A stretch of 51,235 bases of DNA from a bacterium BMS3Abin02 (GCA_002897675.1 BDSU01000014.1:1-51235), one strand, 5' to 3'. Shown: positions 1 through 10,202, numbered from the stretch's first letter. The notes: generated from the letters alone by a model not told the origin. Program-made: numbers and translations.

Positions 1-76
1 CGGCGCAGCCGGAGCCAGACCCCTCAGACAGAAGTGCCGAGTCTTCGAGGCGATGGGGGTGTGTGAAGAGCCTCTA

Positions 77-190
77 CCCCATCGACCTCGGCTCGTTCCT
101 CACCTCGGCCACTTCCCCTGCGAGGGGAAGCAAAGACACCCCATCGACCTCGGCCAAAGCCCCGAGGCCACTTCCCCTGCAAGGGGAAGC
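77..190. repeat. Intergenic repeat family A, two copies
   Basis: Two head-to-tail units, read as CCCCATCGACCTCGG... followed by a short hairpin (TTCCCCT, 3-nt loop, AGGGGAA). The same unit recurs at 12866-12925, 16574-16824 and 19413-19590. It lies past the 3' end of the metal ATPase gene. Bases 1-76 and 191-255 show no gene that I can support. Confidence 0.8.
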
Positions 191-255
191 AAGAAAGACG
201 GGTCGGTCTTCTCTCGGAGTCTGCCCGTGACGCGAAGCAAGAACAGCCCTGTGGC

Positions 256-2586
256 CTACCGGGCGGGCGCTTCGGATTGATCGATGCTCGGAAGGCGGAG
301 CCCTTTGAGGAGGAGGGCGTTGGTGGCGACGATGAAGCTGGAACCGGACATGGAGAGTGCTGCCCACTCGGGTCGCAGGACCCATCCGAGGGATGGCTCG
401 AGGAGGCCGGCAGCGATGGGCAGGGCAATGACGTTGTATCCGATGGCCCAGGCGAGGTTCTGGCGCATCTTGCGAACGGTGCCGCGTCCGATCCGAACGG
501 CGACGGGAACGTCGAGCGGATCGGAACGCATGAGGACCAGGTCGGCAGTCTCGATCGCCACGTCGGTGCCGGCGCCGATCGCGATCCCGAGGTCGGCCTT
601 GGCCAGGGCGGGTGCGTCGTTGACCCCGTCCCCGACCATGGCCACCTTCTTGCCCTGTGCCTGCAGTTCGGCGACCTTGTTGGCCTTGTCCTCGGGGAGG
701 ACTTCGGCGATGACGGTATCGATGCCGAGCTGGGAGGCGATCCGGTCTGCAGTCGCCTGATTGTCGCCGGTCAACATGACCACCTCGATGCCGAGCGCAT
801 GGAGGTCACGGACCGCCTGCGCCGAGGTCTCCCGGATCGCATCGGCGATTCCGATGACCGCCACGGCGGTTCCGTCGATCGCGGCGACAACGGCGGTGCG
901 CCCACCGGCGGCGATCTCGGATCGCCGGGCGGCCAGGTTGCCCAACTGTACGGCTTCGCGCTCCATCAGACGGCTGTTGCCGACGACGACCCGGCGGCCG
1001 TCGACGGTGGCGATGGCGCCGTGCCCGGGGACGTTCTCGAACGCCTCGGCTCTGGCCGGTTCGACGCCCTGACTGTTCGCGTACCGGACGACGGCTTCGG
1101 CGAGGGGGTGCTCGGATTCCCTCTCCACCGCGGCGACGAGACGGAGCACGTCACTGGGATCTCCATCTGTGACGAGGTCGGTGACCTCTGGTTCGCCCTT
1201 CGTGAGCGTGCCGGTCTTGTCCATCACGATCGTGTCGATGCGGGCGGAGGTCTCCAGGGCAGTGGCGTTCTTGAACAACACGCCGTGCTTGGCGCCGAGC
1301 CCGGTGCCGACCATCACCGCGGTCGGGGTGGCCAGCCCCAGCGCGTCGGGACAGGTGATCACCACGACAGTGATCGCGAACAACAATGCCGTTGTGAACG
1401 CCGCCCCCGACAGGCTCCAGCCGACCAGGGTGAGCCCACCGCCGATGAGGGCAACGAATACCAGCCAGAACGCGGCACGGTCGGCGATCCGCTGACCGGG
1501 CGCCTTCGAGTTCTGTGCTTCTTGGACGAGCTTGACGATCTGGGCGAGAGCAGTTTCGGATCCGACCCTCGTGGCTCGGACCCGGAGGGTTCCGTTGGTG
1601 TTGATGGTGGCTCCAACGACGTCGCTCCCCACCTCTTTGTGGACGGGGAGGCTCTCGCCGGTCACCATCGACTCGTCGACGTCGGACTCGCCATCCTCGA
1701 CCACACCGTCGACGGGGATCCGGGCGCCGGGACGCACCAACAGGAGGTCACCGACAACGATCGCCGAGGTGGCCACCTCGAGCTCCTCGCCGTCACGGAT
1801 CACGACGGCCATGGCAGGGGCCAGGTTCATCAGCGTTCGGATTGCGTCGTTCGCACCGCCCCTGGCTCGCATCTCGAACCAGTGGCCCAGCAGCACGAAC
1901 ACGGCCAGCATCACTGCCGCCTCGTAGAACACCTCGCCGCCGCCGGTGAGGGTGACCACCAGCGAGTAGAGCCACCCGGCGCCGATGCCGACCGACACGA
2001 GCACCATCATGTCCAAGGTGCGGCGACGCAACGCCCCGACGGCACCTTCGAAGAAGATCCACGCCGACCAGAAGATCACCGGCAGGCTGAGCAGCAGCTC
2101 GAACACGTCGTTGCGCAACCCGAACGGAGTCCCAACGTTGAAGCCGAACACGTCGCGGCCCAGCGACGACCACAGAATGATCGGGATGGAGAAGATCAAC
2201 GCCACCAGGAACCGGTTGCGCATATCGCGGACCATCACATCCATCGACATCTCGCCGTGGCTGCCATGGCCCATGGCTGCGTGCGGAGACCGCTCCTCAT
2301 CGGGTTCCGCCTGTGGGGGTTCGACGGAGCAGACGTGCCTGGGGACCGATTCGCCGGCACAGTGATAGCCGCATTCGACCACCTGCTCTCGCAGCTCTTC
2401 GGCGCTCGTCACCGTCGGATCGAAGGTCACCGTGGCCGTCTGGGATACGGGGTTGGCATCCACCTCGAGGACGCCGATCAACCGGGCGAGACGGGACTCC
2501 ACTTTGAGCTTCTCGGAGGCGAACTGCATCCCCCCGACCTGGAGTGTCACCGTCTCGCGACGAGATGAGGTCTGTGTGGTCGTCAT
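256..2586 (-). CDS. P1B-type heavy-metal (copper-like) ATPase with CPD motif
   Basis: A 776-residue membrane P-type ATPase that should export a heavy metal, probably copper or a related ion. It has an N-terminal HMA-like fold (about 13-80) in which the usual GMTCASC loop reads GMQFASE, so the metal-binding cysteines are gone. A Met/His-rich stretch (about 100-116) follows, then the transmembrane segments, the actuator TGES loop, the phosphorylation site D456-KTGT and the GDGVNDAP hinge. The transmembrane metal site reads C412-P-D414 instead of CPC or CPH. The ATG overlaps the GAPDH stop codon (ATGA) and follows GAGGAG, so the two genes are translationally coupled. The family is certain; copper specificity is inferred from the shared promoter with copA. 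Confidence 0.92.
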   Translation of the reverse strand: MTTTQTSSRRETVTLQVGGMQFASEKLKVESRLARLIGVLEVDANPVSQTATVTFDPTVTSAEELREQVVECGYHCAGESVPRHVCSVEPPQAEPDEERSPHAAMGHGSHGEMSMDVMVRDMRNRFLVALIFSIPIILWSSLGRDVFGFNVGTPFGLRNDVFELLLSLPVIFWSAWIFFEGAVGALRRRTLDMMVLVSVGIGAGWLYSLVVTLTGGGEVFYEAAVMLAVFVLLGHWFEMRARGGANDAIRTLMNLAPAMAVVIRDGEELEVATSAIVVGDLLLVRPGARIPVDGVVEDGESDVDESMVTGESLPVHKEVGSDVVGATINTNGTLRVRATRVGSETALAQIVKLVQEAQNSKAPGQRIADRAAFWLVFVALIGGGLTLVGWSLSGAAFTTALLFAITVVVITCPDALGLATPTAVMVGTGLGAKHGVLFKNATALETSARIDTIVMDKTGTLTKGEPEVTDLVTDGDPSDVLRLVAAVERESEHPLAEAVVRYANSQGVEPARAEAFENVPGHGAIATVDGRRVVVGNSRLMEREAVQLGNLAARRSEIAAGGRTAVVAAIDGTAVAVIGIADAIRETSAQAVRDLHALGIEVVMLTGDNQATADRIASQLGIDTVIAEVLPEDKANKVAELQAQGKKVAMVGDGVNDAPALAKADLGIAIGAGTDVAIETADLVLMRSDPLDVPVAVRIGRGTVRKMRQNLAWAIGYNVIALPIAAGLLEPSLGWVLRPEWAALSMSGSSFIVATNALLLKGLRLPSIDQSEAPAR

Positions 2587-3764
2587 GAGCGGTTCTCCTC
2601 GCTGGTCGGCTCCTCGGCCCCTTTGAATCCTACGGCAGCGAACTCGGCATGGCGGGCTCGAACCGCCGCCAGTGCCGGATGCTCCATGTCGTCACCGCCG
2701 ACATGGTCGATCGGCAGTGTTGTCGCAGGGAGGAACGAGGTGGTGATTCCCAGCGCCCGGTCGGTGGCCTCGATCGACGCCGTCGCGTCGGGTCGCCCGG
2801 CAAGGGCACGGATGGCGTCGATGTTCTCGGGTATGACGATCGCCTCGTTGTGCACCTGATAGGTCAGATACACCTCATGTTCGTCGCTTGCGAGAGCGTC
2901 ATCCCACACCGCGACCTCCCACATGTCGGCGCGGGGACGGTCGAGGTCGCGCATCAGCTCGACCACCGAGTTGAGCGCCACCAGACCGTCGCCGGATCGG
3001 ATGAGCGCGATGCGCGGCTCGTCGAAGAGGGCGTCACGTAGTTCGGCGACCGTCACCGGGCGGGTCGTCTCCACCATGGCGAAATGGATGTGGGACAGGT
3101 TGAAGGGGCCGGCGGCGGCCATCGTGGTGAGATCCACATCCGGGAGCACCTTGCGGGCGTCGGGACCCTGGTGGCTCGGCACCCGCATCTCGGGAATCAC
3201 GGTGTTGATCATCCCCGTATCGTGGGACTCCCATGGGTCCGTTCCACGCCGCAACACAACCACCCGGGCTCGCTTCACCCAGCCATTCCGGTGGAGGGCA
3301 TGCAGCACGCGGGACATGCCGGTCGTGTTGCACGACACCACCCGAGTGAGCCGACGCCCGACAGCACCGTCGTAGTTGACCTGGGCGACGAACGAATAGC
3401 CGGTGAGGTCGTGGGATTCACCACCCTGCAAGATCGCCTTCACGCCCGCCTCCTCATAGACGGCCTGATTGGCGGCCCCGACCCCCTTGGGGGTGCAGTC
3501 GACGATCACATCCACCTGGCCCAGCAGGTCGGACAGGGTTCCGACGACGGGAATGCCGCCGGCTTCCATCTCCGGGCGTCGATCGGAAAGTGACGCGAAT
3601 ATCGGATAGCCGCGTTCCGCCGCGACCTTGACCCGATAGCCGAAGCCCACATCGGCGACCCCGACCAACTGCATGTCGTCCTGGAGCGCAACCGCGTCTG
3701 CGACCCGCTTGCCGATCACCCCATAGCCGTTCACCCCGACCCGGATACGATCTTCGAATTGCAT
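2583..3764 (-). CDS. Type II (archaeal-type) glyceraldehyde-3-phosphate dehydrogenase
   Basis: Oxidises glyceraldehyde 3-phosphate to 1,3-bisphosphoglycerate in central carbon metabolism. The 393-residue protein matches the archaeal class rather than ordinary bacterial GapA. It has the Rossmann start [16 protein letters not shown], the catalytic motif SCNTTG with Cys at about residue 145, and a C-terminal half with [13 protein letters not shown] typical of type II enzymes. The ATG follows GAGGAGA at good spacing. It is the first gene of a two-gene unit with the CPD-type metal ATPase and lies about 30 bp after a MerR-like promoter. Copper is known to poison GapA in other bacteria, so a metal-tolerant replacement enzyme is a reasonable inference. 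Confidence 0.92.
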   Translation of the reverse strand: MQFEDRIRVGVNGYGVIGKRVADAVALQDDMQLVGVADVGFGYRVKVAAERGYPIFASLSDRRPEMEAGGIPVVGTLSDLLGQVDVIVDCTPKGVGAANQAVYEEAGVKAILQGGESHDLTGYSFVAQVNYDGAVGRRLTRVVSCNTTGMSRVLHALHRNGWVKRARVVVLRRGTDPWESHDTGMINTVIPEMRVPSHQGPDARKVLPDVDLTTMAAAGPFNLSHIHFAMVETTRPVTVAELRDALFDEPRIALIRSGDGLVALNSVVELMRDLDRPRADMWEVAVWDDALASDEHEVYLTYQVHNEAIVIPENIDAIRALAGRPDATASIEATDRALGITTSFLPATTLPIDHVGGDDMEHPALAAVRARHAEFAAVGFKGAEEPTSEENRS

Positions 3765-3796
3765 TGTGTATCTCCTCGTAATGTCGTCTGCACACC

Positions 3797-3828
3797 GTTC
3801 TACACCTTCTAGTCGGATAGAATGTCAA
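3797..3828 (-). promoter_or_regulatory. MerR-family-type metal-responsive promoter/operator
   Basis: On the minus strand: -35 TTGACA (3828-3823), a 20-bp spacer carrying the imperfect dyad CATTCTAT/CTAGAAGG, and -10 TAGAAC (3802-3797). An overlong spacer with a centred dyad is the hallmark of CueR/ZntR/MerR promoters. A nearly identical copy precedes copA at 12805-12836, with the same spacing. No merR-like gene is in this window. The rest of the 3765-4130 gap shows no supportable gene. Confidence 0.75.
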
Positions 3829-4130
3829 GCTGATCGTCGCAACGGCAATCGGGGCTGCGTTCCGCCGGCCGGCCACTTTGGTGACCCCACCGACGAGACT
3901 CCCCGAAGCCGGCGCCGTGTCACGGCACCCACCGCCCGATCTCCGCTTCGTATCGCCCAACACTCACCCGGTCCGGGCGCGGGTCGACGGGCGGTCTCGG
4001 GGCCCTCACCGCTCTGGATGACGACCGTCCCGAACGGCGCTCGATGCCCGTAGACACCTCGACTGCCGTCTCCTCCTCGGGACCGACTACGACTCCCCCG
4101 TCACCGAGACAGGCTGCGACCGGCCCCTCA

Positions 4131-5273
4131 TCATGAACTCTGCCTGCTCGTCCCGTGGGTGCACCAGACACAGTCGCACGTCATCGTATGGCAGGCGCGG
4201 TCCCGGTGGTTGAGGCGCGTGTGTGTGAACCAGGGCATCGCGGCTCGGGCGAGCCCGGACTTGAGGACGTTCGGCGCCCAATGGCGGCGAATGCGTCGCC
4301 GCAGATCCGAAGACGCGGCACCCTTTCTGAGCAACAGCGGGACGACGCCGCCGGGAAGCCGCTCGAACAGCAATCGGTTGAACAAGGCTGCTTCACGGCC
4401 GGCACGGAAGAAGTCGCGGGCCACTTCGTCGTAGCTGAAACCTTCGAGAAGCGAACGGGCGGCGAGAGCACCGGATTCCATGGCATACCACATCCCGAAC
4501 CCCCACTCGGGGTCTTGCAGGCCCGCCGCCTCCCCGACGAAGAGGCGGCCCGCCTCGTCGCTGAATCCGGTCACTCCGAAGACGGCGCCATAGCCCGTGA
4601 AAGGCCGGGCGTCACCGAGGTCGAGACCAGGCACGAGACGGGTGAACGTCTCGACGGTCTTCCCGCGAGCCTCCTTCCATCTCTGCTGGTTGCGGAACAG
4701 GCACGTGGCCAGCGTGGCCCGCCCATCCCAGACCAGCAGGTACGCGTACCCGGCCGGGGCAAGGTCCTCCGAGATGACACAATGCGCCTGATCCTCCAGG
4801 GTCGTGGGGAACACATATCCGGTGGCGATGCCGTCGGCGAAGCGGGGCCCGATCGCCACGATGTCGCCTCGTCGCGCCTGTTCTGCCGGCCGGCCCAGCA
4901 GCACCTCGACGCCCGCACCACGCGCCTGCTCCAGCAGGGCCCGGTCCAGGGAGCCGTCTTCGGGGCCCCGCCTCACCAGGTAGAAGAGCGGTTCGGCAGA
5001 TCGGGCCACCGTCGGCCTCAATGCCCGGTCGTAGAACGTGACCTCATGGAATGGCCGATGTGCGAACGTCGGCTCGACCGCCAGGCGGGCGAGGCGGTCC
5101 AGGGCGTCGGTCGGTGACGACCAGTTCTCCAACCCCTGGGAGTCGCCGGAGAAGCGGTGGCCGACCGTCGTCGCCTTCTCATACACCCGTACCTGCCGCC
5201 CGGCACGCGCAAGCGTGGCCGCTGCCACGAGCCCGGAGGGGCCCGCCCCGATCACCGTATGGTCGGGTGACAT
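4131..5273 (-). CDS. FAD-dependent oxidoreductase with Cys-rich C-terminal tail
   Basis: A 380-residue flavoprotein of the geranylgeranyl-reductase/FAD-monooxygenase-like superfamily. The N terminus has the dinucleotide-binding loop VIGAGPSGLVAA. A later segment, GRLFVGEAAGLQDPEWGFG, is the second FAD contact typical of the group. The last 30 residues contain CX4C-X-CX2C followed by TH, which could bind zinc or an iron-sulfur cluster. I start at the ATG at 5273, which has GGAGGG 9 nt upstream; an upstream in-frame GTG at 5303 adds ten unlikely residues. The substrate is unknown. It is encoded upstream of the GAPDH operon but separated from it by a promoter. Confidence 0.8.
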   Translation of the reverse strand: MSPDHTVIGAGPSGLVAAATLARAGRQVRVYEKATTVGHRFSGDSQGLENWSSPTDALDRLARLAVEPTFAHRPFHEVTFYDRALRPTVARSAEPLFYLVRRGPEDGSLDRALLEQARGAGVEVLLGRPAEQARRGDIVAIGPRFADGIATGYVFPTTLEDQAHCVISEDLAPAGYAYLLVWDGRATLATCLFRNQQRWKEARGKTVETFTRLVPGLDLGDARPFTGYGAVFGVTGFSDEAGRLFVGEAAGLQDPEWGFGMWYAMESGALAARSLLEGFSYDEVARDFFRAGREAALFNRLLFERLPGGVVPLLLRKGAASSDLRRRIRRHWAPNVLKSGLARAAMPWFTHTRLNHRDRACHTMTCDCVWCTHGTSRQSS

Positions 5274-5349
5274 CGTCCCGCGCCCTCCCGTGTTCGCCGG
5301 CACCCGATGCGCATCGAAGACGGATCACACGTTGCACTGCTCTCAACGG

Positions 5350-6723
5350 TCATGAGGGTGCTCCGACCGACTCGGGTAGGAGCATCCCGGCGGCGGTCAT
5401 GGCATCGATGACTCGTCCGATGGCGATGGCGACCGCCTGGATGCGCCATTCGCCGGCGGAGGTCCCGGCGATGAGGTTCCATGTCGTCTCGAGCCGCTGC
5501 AGGACCCGGTCCCGCTCGTCGGCTTCGGGCCAGGACATCCTTTGGTGGTTTTGGACCCATTCGTAGTACGAGGAGATCACACCTCCGGCGTTGGCGACGA
5601 TGTCGGGGACGACCGCCACGCCCTTGTCGGCGAGGGTTGCCTCGGCGTCCGGTGTGGTCGGCCCGTTGGCGCCCTCCACCACGAGGCGGGCCGAGAGCCG
5701 GGTCGCCACGTCCTGGTCGAGTGTGCCTTCCATCGCTGCCGGGATGACGATGTCGCACGGCACGGTCAATGCACTCGTGTCGAGCGTGTCTGCTCCGGGA
5801 AACTCGGCGAGGCGGTGACCCCGGTCGATCCACTCGATGAGTCCTCGCAGGTCGAGTCCTGCCTCGGCGTGAACGGCGCCGGTCACATCGCCGACCGAAA
5901 CGATCGTGGCGCCACGGTCGACCAGCTCCACGGCGGCCCAGCGTCCCACCGACCCGAACCCCTCCACCGCAACCCGAGCGTCCTCGAGAGTTTCTCCGAG
6001 ATGTCGGTAGGCGAGATCGGCGACGTGTGCCACGCCGACGCCGGTGGCTTTCGCGCGAAAAGCGGTTCCCCCCAGAATCGGCGGCTTGCCGGTGACGAGA
6101 CGGAGGTCGCCCCTGCCGGCCTCCGTCGCGGCTCGAAGGACCCAACCCATCACCGCGGAGTTCGTCCCGAGATCGGGCGCAAGCACATCGGTGTCGGGTC
6201 CGATCACCGGCAGCATCCCAACGGTGTAGTGATGGGTGAGATCCCGCAGCTCACGGGTGGACAGCTTGGCGGGGTCGCACGGCACCCCGCCCTTGGCGCC
6301 CCCGAACGGCAAGTCGGCCAGCGCGGTCTTCCAGGTCATCAGGCGGGCCAGGGCGGTCACTTCGGCGGCATCCACGTCGGGGTGATAGCGAATCCCGCCC
6401 TTGGCCGGTCCCAACGCCATCGAATGTTGTACCCGATAGCCGGTAAACACCTCGAGTGAGCCGTCGTCCCGCTCGAGAGGGATCTCCACCTCGACGCTGC
6501 GAGCGGCACAGTGCAGCACGCACGTCACCGCCGCGTCCAGCCCCAACGCTTCCGTCGCCCGTTGGAACCGCTCAGCCTCCCAATCGAGGAGACCCCCGCC
6601 GTGAGCCGTCTCGCTTGTTGCCGCACCATGACGGTGTTGTGAGTTGCGGCACCGCTCGCCCTCTGCACCACACCCCTCTTCGTCGGAGATGACCGGTGAT
6701 CTCGGTTCGGTGGTGATATGCAT
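5350..6723 (-). CDS. Glu/Leu/Phe/Val dehydrogenase (glutamate dehydrogenase type)
   Basis: A 457-residue cytosolic NAD(P)-dependent amino-acid dehydrogenase, probably for glutamate. Visible family motifs are the substrate/catalytic segment GPAKGGIRYHPDV, the catalytic Lys segment LPFGGAKGGV, the dinucleotide fold GFGSVGRWAA and the C-terminal PDIVANAGGV. The first 45 residues are a Cys/His-containing extension absent from typical members; they may be real or may mean that translation starts later. The ATG follows AGAGGAGA at 8 nt spacing, which favours the long form. It is transcribed divergently from the UbiB-family gene. Confidence 0.9.
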   Translation of the reverse strand: MHITTEPRSPVISDEEGCGAEGERCRNSQHRHGAATSETAHGGGLLDWEAERFQRATEALGLDAAVTCVLHCAARSVEVEIPLERDDGSLEVFTGYRVQHSMALGPAKGGIRYHPDVDAAEVTALARLMTWKTALADLPFGGAKGGVPCDPAKLSTRELRDLTHHYTVGMLPVIGPDTDVLAPDLGTNSAVMGWVLRAATEAGRGDLRLVTGKPPILGGTAFRAKATGVGVAHVADLAYRHLGETLEDARVAVEGFGSVGRWAAVELVDRGATIVSVGDVTGAVHAEAGLDLRGLIEWIDRGHRLAEFPGADTLDTSALTVPCDIVIPAAMEGTLDQDVATRLSARLVVEGANGPTTPDAEATLADKGVAVVPDIVANAGGVISSYYEWVQNHQRMSWPEADERDRVLQRLETTWNLIAGTSAGEWRIQAVAIAIGRVIDAMTAAGMLLPESVGAPS

Positions 6724-6846
6724 CGAGGTCTCCTCTCACAAACCTATCAGAGTGGGCCGGAGCGCCGACCGGTCGTGCGGTCGAGCTGCACCCGCTTCTG
6801 TTCCTGCAGGCGGATCATGTCAGGATCGAGCCATATCGGGTTCTGT

Positions 6847-6869
6847 TCGATCATGATTCTGATGATCGA
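6847..6869. promoter_or_regulatory. Inverted repeat in the gdh-ubiB divergent region
   Basis: Perfect 8-bp arms TCGATCAT and ATGATCGA are separated by 7 bp, 124 bp before the dehydrogenase start. It could be an operator for either divergent gene. The surrounding 6724-7195 stretch (about 470 bp) contains short open frames on both strands but nothing I can support as a gene. Confidence 0.35.
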
Positions 6870-7195
6870 GGACACCGAGACCCGCATCTGGTTCAAGAGC
6901 CTACGCCCTCCACCCGACTGGAAGGTCAAGGGGTATGTGGCCGGCGGGTGATGTCGGTGCGTATCAGGTACGGCGACGTCGGGTCGATCCGAGATCTCGG
7001 GGCGAGAGTGGCCTCCATCGGTCCCAGAAGGGTCGCTGCGCTCCCCGGGGGGTACGGGGAAGCCGGAAGGAGGCCGGCGCGTCCGCGGGTTCGTGGTTGA
7101 GGAACCGCCGTATTACGGCAAGAATCGCTGCCTCAGAGAGCCGAACGGGATGCCACAATGATGAGCAGGCCCCGACCGAAAGGACATGGAGAGGC

Positions 7196-8905
7196 ATGCC
7201 TCTTCTGAACGTACGATGGCAGCGGCACAACGAGCCGTGGAACCGGCGGCGGCAGTGGAGACGCGAACGCCAGATCGTCGGCGCTCTCGTTCGCCACGGG
7301 GTCGGTTTGACGCTGGCCCGGACCAAGATGGGATGGTTGCTGCCGTTCCAGTGGGGACTATTGAGCCACCCGCGTCGTGACGCACCCTATTCGGGGCCGG
7401 AACATCTGCGGATGGCGTTCGAGGATCTCGGCCCGACCTTCATCAAGCTGGCGCAGATCCTCAGCACCCGAGGCGATCTGATCGGACCCGACTACGCATC
7501 GGAACTCGCCCGACTCCAGAGCGACGTACCGCAGATTCCGTTCCCCGACATGGTCCGGGTCCTCGAAGCCGAGCTCCCGGTGCCTCCCGACGACGTATTC
7601 GCAACGTTCGACACCGAACCCATTGGATCTGCTTCCATCGGGCAGGTCTACCGGGCGACGCTGCACAGTGGCGAGGCCGTCGTCGTCAAGATCCAAAAGC
7701 CGGGAGTGCGCACAACGGTCGAGATGGACCTCACCATCCTGCGCCGCTGGATCCATCGCCACACCTCCCGGGACTCCTCGGCGACGTTCTACGACATCGA
7801 GGGCTTCTTCGAGGAGTTCGCCTTCACGTTGCGCAACGAGCTCGACTACACCATCGAAGGCGACAACGCCGACCGTATCAGAGAGATCCACCGCGGCGAC
7901 GCCGACGTGTTCATCCCGAAGATCTATTGGGACTATTCGACGGCTCGGGTGCTCGTCATGGACGAGGTTCGGGGCACCGCCTTCGCCGACGCCGCCCTCG
8001 ACACCAGCCTGACGCCCGATGATCGTCATCGCCTCGCCGCGGTGGCGCTGCACACCTCCCTCACCCAGATCTTCCGGGAGGGCTTCTTTCATGCGGACCC
8101 TCATCCCGGCAACTTCGTCATCGTGGAAGGCCACAAGATCGGACTCCTCGACTTCGGCATGGTCGGCACACTCTCCGAACGCCAACGCGATCACTTCATC
8201 GACCTCGCCTACTCGATGAGCTCGAGAGACACGGAAGGGATGCTCGATGCCCTCTGGGCCCTGGGCGCCACCGAACCCGAGGCCCAACGACGAGGTGTGG
8301 CCAGGGACTTCGACCACCTGTTCTATCGGGTCGGTGACAAGTCCTTCGAGGAACTCGCCGCCGCCGACATGGTCGGTGAGCTGATGCGGATCGCCTATCG
8401 GCATCAACTTCAATTCCCGCCCAACCTGGCGCTCCTGTTCAAAGTGATCGCCATGCTCGAAAGTGCAGCCGTGCTCGTCGACCCGGGGTTCCTGCTCTTC
8501 CAGGCTCTCGAAACCGAAGTGGCGGCGCTCCTCAAAGAGAGAGCGTCGCCGGCGAAGGTGGGGCGCCGCGTCGGCGAGAACGCACTCGACATGGTCAGAC
8601 TCTTCGAGGGTCTCCCCCATCGAGCGGACAGGCTTCTCCAGCGACTCGAGACCGGAGACCTCGAATTCGCGACTCGACACGACGGCCTGGAGCGGGAGGC
8701 GAGGAGGCTCCGCCGTGCCGTCAACCGGCTGACGCTGGGAATCGCCGTCACCGTGTTCCTCGTCGCGGCCGGTGTCTACGTGCTCGCTGCCGAAGTGGCC
8801 GAGCCCGGATCGGGCCGGCTCATATACCTCCAGGTCCTCCTCACCGCCGGCGGAGTCTTCCTTGCCGTGCTCGCCGCCCGGATCTGGTGGACACGAAACC
8901 GCTGA
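7196..8905 (+). CDS. ABC1/UbiB-family atypical kinase-like protein
   Basis: A 569-residue protein of the UbiB/ADCK family, which supports isoprenoid-quinone biosynthesis or quinone and lipid distribution by an ATPase-like activity. Family signatures are the N-terminal KLGQ-like motif GPTFIKLAQILSTR, the Ala-rich nucleotide loop GSASIGQVYRA, the catalytic segment HADPHPGNF and the metal-binding LLDFGMVG. Two hydrophobic segments close the C terminus (about 520-560), as in UbiB. I start at ATG 7196 because homology begins there and AAAGGA lies 11 nt upstream; the frame is open further upstream. As this organism makes menaquinone, a menaquinone-related role is likely. Confidence 0.88.
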   Translation: MPLLNVRWQRHNEPWNRRRQWRRERQIVGALVRHGVGLTLARTKMGWLLPFQWGLLSHPRRDAPYSGPEHLRMAFEDLGPTFIKLAQILSTRGDLIGPDYASELARLQSDVPQIPFPDMVRVLEAELPVPPDDVFATFDTEPIGSASIGQVYRATLHSGEAVVVKIQKPGVRTTVEMDLTILRRWIHRHTSRDSSATFYDIEGFFEEFAFTLRNELDYTIEGDNADRIREIHRGDADVFIPKIYWDYSTARVLVMDEVRGTAFADAALDTSLTPDDRHRLAAVALHTSLTQIFREGFFHADPHPGNFVIVEGHKIGLLDFGMVGTLSERQRDHFIDLAYSMSSRDTEGMLDALWALGATEPEAQRRGVARDFDHLFYRVGDKSFEELAAADMVGELMRIAYRHQLQFPPNLALLFKVIAMLESAAVLVDPGFLLFQALETEVAALLKERASPAKVGRRVGENALDMVRLFEGLPHRADRLLQRLETGDLEFATRHDGLEREARRLRRAVNRLTLGIAVTVFLVAAGVYVLAAEVAEPGSGRLIYLQVLLTAGGVFLAVLAARIWWTRNR

Positions 8906-9011
8906 ACATCCACCCGTCCGGTCACTTTACGCCCGCGCCCGATGAAGGCTGCCGCGTTCATCGGAACATGAGAGTGCACAATGGGCGAACCTCGGCCGTT
9001 CCGGCAGGCGT

Positions 9012-9551
9012 TCAACCAGGGGAAACGCCGGCATCGGCGGTCGTGATCTTTTCACGAGACGCCTGACCAAGCAGCAGGAGCGCAGAGGCGACGACAAAGA
9101 CGTCGGCCAGGTTGAACGTCATCCCGCCGAACGACAACCAGTCCACGACCGCATTCGGTGGGAAACCTGGCCGCTGGAGGTACCGATCGAGCAGGTTCCC
9201 CACCGCTCCGCCGCTCAACAGCGCAAACACGATCGACTCGTAGGTGTCCCTCCGCCAGACCGCGCGTACGGCCACGGCGACGACCGCCAGCACGACCAAC
9301 GTGAGTAGCCAGGTCGGTAGCTCGATCAGCCCCAAGAGGATCCCTCGGTTCGCGACCAGGCGAAGGTGCAGGATCCCCACATGGGCGGGCCCCGACGCGA
9401 GGACTGTCTCTGCGACGGCCTTGGTCACCTGGTCGAGTGTCACCGCGCCCGCTGCGACCGCCAAGGCCACGAGCCCGACACGCCACCTGCTCGCCGAACC
9501 CGACTTGTCGCCACCCTCGGAGACGGTACGGTCGACCGGCGCGGTGGACAT
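9012..9551 (-). CDS. Lipoprotein signal peptidase II (LspA)
   Basis: Membrane aspartyl protease that removes signal peptides from prolipoproteins. The 179-residue protein has the LspA layout: TLDQVTK in the first membrane segment, GGAVGNLLDR with the first catalytic Asp and TFNLADVF with the second. The usual N-x-GaaFg motif reads NRGILLG, a small departure. The ATG at 9551 follows GAGGGGA; the frame is open 26 codons further upstream. It lies 276 bp after the cupredoxin gene on the same strand. LspA copies accompany several metal-resistance operons, but this could equally be the only housekeeping copy. The 9552-9827 gap shows no gene. Confidence 0.88.
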   Translation of the reverse strand: MSTAPVDRTVSEGGDKSGSASRWRVGLVALAVAAGAVTLDQVTKAVAETVLASGPAHVGILHLRLVANRGILLGLIELPTWLLTLVVLAVVAVAVRAVWRRDTYESIVFALLSGGAVGNLLDRYLQRPGFPPNAVVDWLSFGGMTFNLADVFVVASALLLLGQASREKITTADAGVSPG

Positions 9552-9827
9552 CAGCGTCCCCTCTCGTGTTGCACGTCTGGCCGACCTGCCATCCGTGAGC
9601 GCCACGATGTCGCCGCAGGCGACCGGCACGTCACGAATACGGCCAACGGACTATCCGCCATCGTCGGCGGGTTCCGACGGTGGGAGTCTCGGCCGTGTCA
9701 CTCCGCGAGTTGCCTGTGTCGTCCCGCCGAACGCGCGTTTCGCCGAGGAGCGGTGAGTCCTCCGGTGGGCACCAGGAAAGGGCCATCTCCCACTCGGAGG
9801 CGGAGCGTCGTTTCGGTTCCGTGGTTT

Positions 9828-10202
9828 TCATGTTGCGATGACCTTTCCCCGGAGCATGCCCATCTGACACGCGAAGCCGTACTCGCCGGGTTCGGCGGGA
9901 GTGAATTCGACCGGCACATCGGTGCCGGTAGGCAGGTCGGCCGACAAGCCGAACGCATCGAACACGACACGTTCCGAGCACGGGTCGGCCTCGCGGCGCT
10001 CGAACACCAACCGTACGGGGCGGCCCGCCCGAACCCGGATCGTGTCCGGTGAGTAACCGCCCTTGACGACCACTCTGGTTTCTTGCATGCCACCTGCCGT
10101 CACCGCGACGGCCGTGCCGGGGCTGGACGAGAGCCAGAAGTACCAGACGATCAGTCCGATGAGCCCGAGTCCGGCCAGGTTTACGATAATGACATCCATC
10201 AC
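9828..10202 (-). CDS. Membrane-anchored cupredoxin-domain protein
   Basis: A 124-residue protein with one N-terminal transmembrane segment (about 5-26) and a cupredoxin-like domain outside the membrane. Possible copper ligands are Cys in [11 protein letters not shown] and the C-terminal CQMGM cluster, as in small cupredoxins encoded beside CopA. Its ATG overlaps the copA stop codon (ATGA), so it is co-translated. A role as copper acceptor or chaperone on the outer face of the membrane is inferred from this position. Confidence 0.82.
   Translation of the reverse strand: MMDVIIVNLAGLGLIGLIVWYFWLSSSPGTAVAVTAGGMQETRVVVKGGYSPDTIRVRAGRPVRLVFERREADPCSERVVFDAFGLSADLPTGTDVPVEFTPAEPGEYGFACQMGMLRGKVIAT

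Noticed and set aside
277-2568. Long open frame opposite the CPD-type metal ATPase
   Set aside because: It mirrors the ATPase codons, has low-complexity Gly/Asp/Arg-rich sequence and matches no family; a GC-rich shadow frame.
4079-4103. Extra DosR-like box (GGGACCGACTACGACTCCC)
   Set aside because: Half-site spacing is five bases too long and it does not precede a start codon at the shared distance.
3920-4171. Possible small regulator gene upstream of the GAPDH operon
   Set aside because: The frame overlaps the flavoprotein 3' end and lacks any MerR or CsoR helix-turn-helix features.
6718-6951. Small open frames on both strands between the glutamate dehydrogenase and ubiB genes
   Set aside because: No ribosome-binding site, no homology that I recognise, and they overlap the probable promoters.
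7358-8680. Long open frame opposite the UbiB-family gene
   Set aside because: Antisense to a clearly conserved kinase-like gene, with no recognisable motif.
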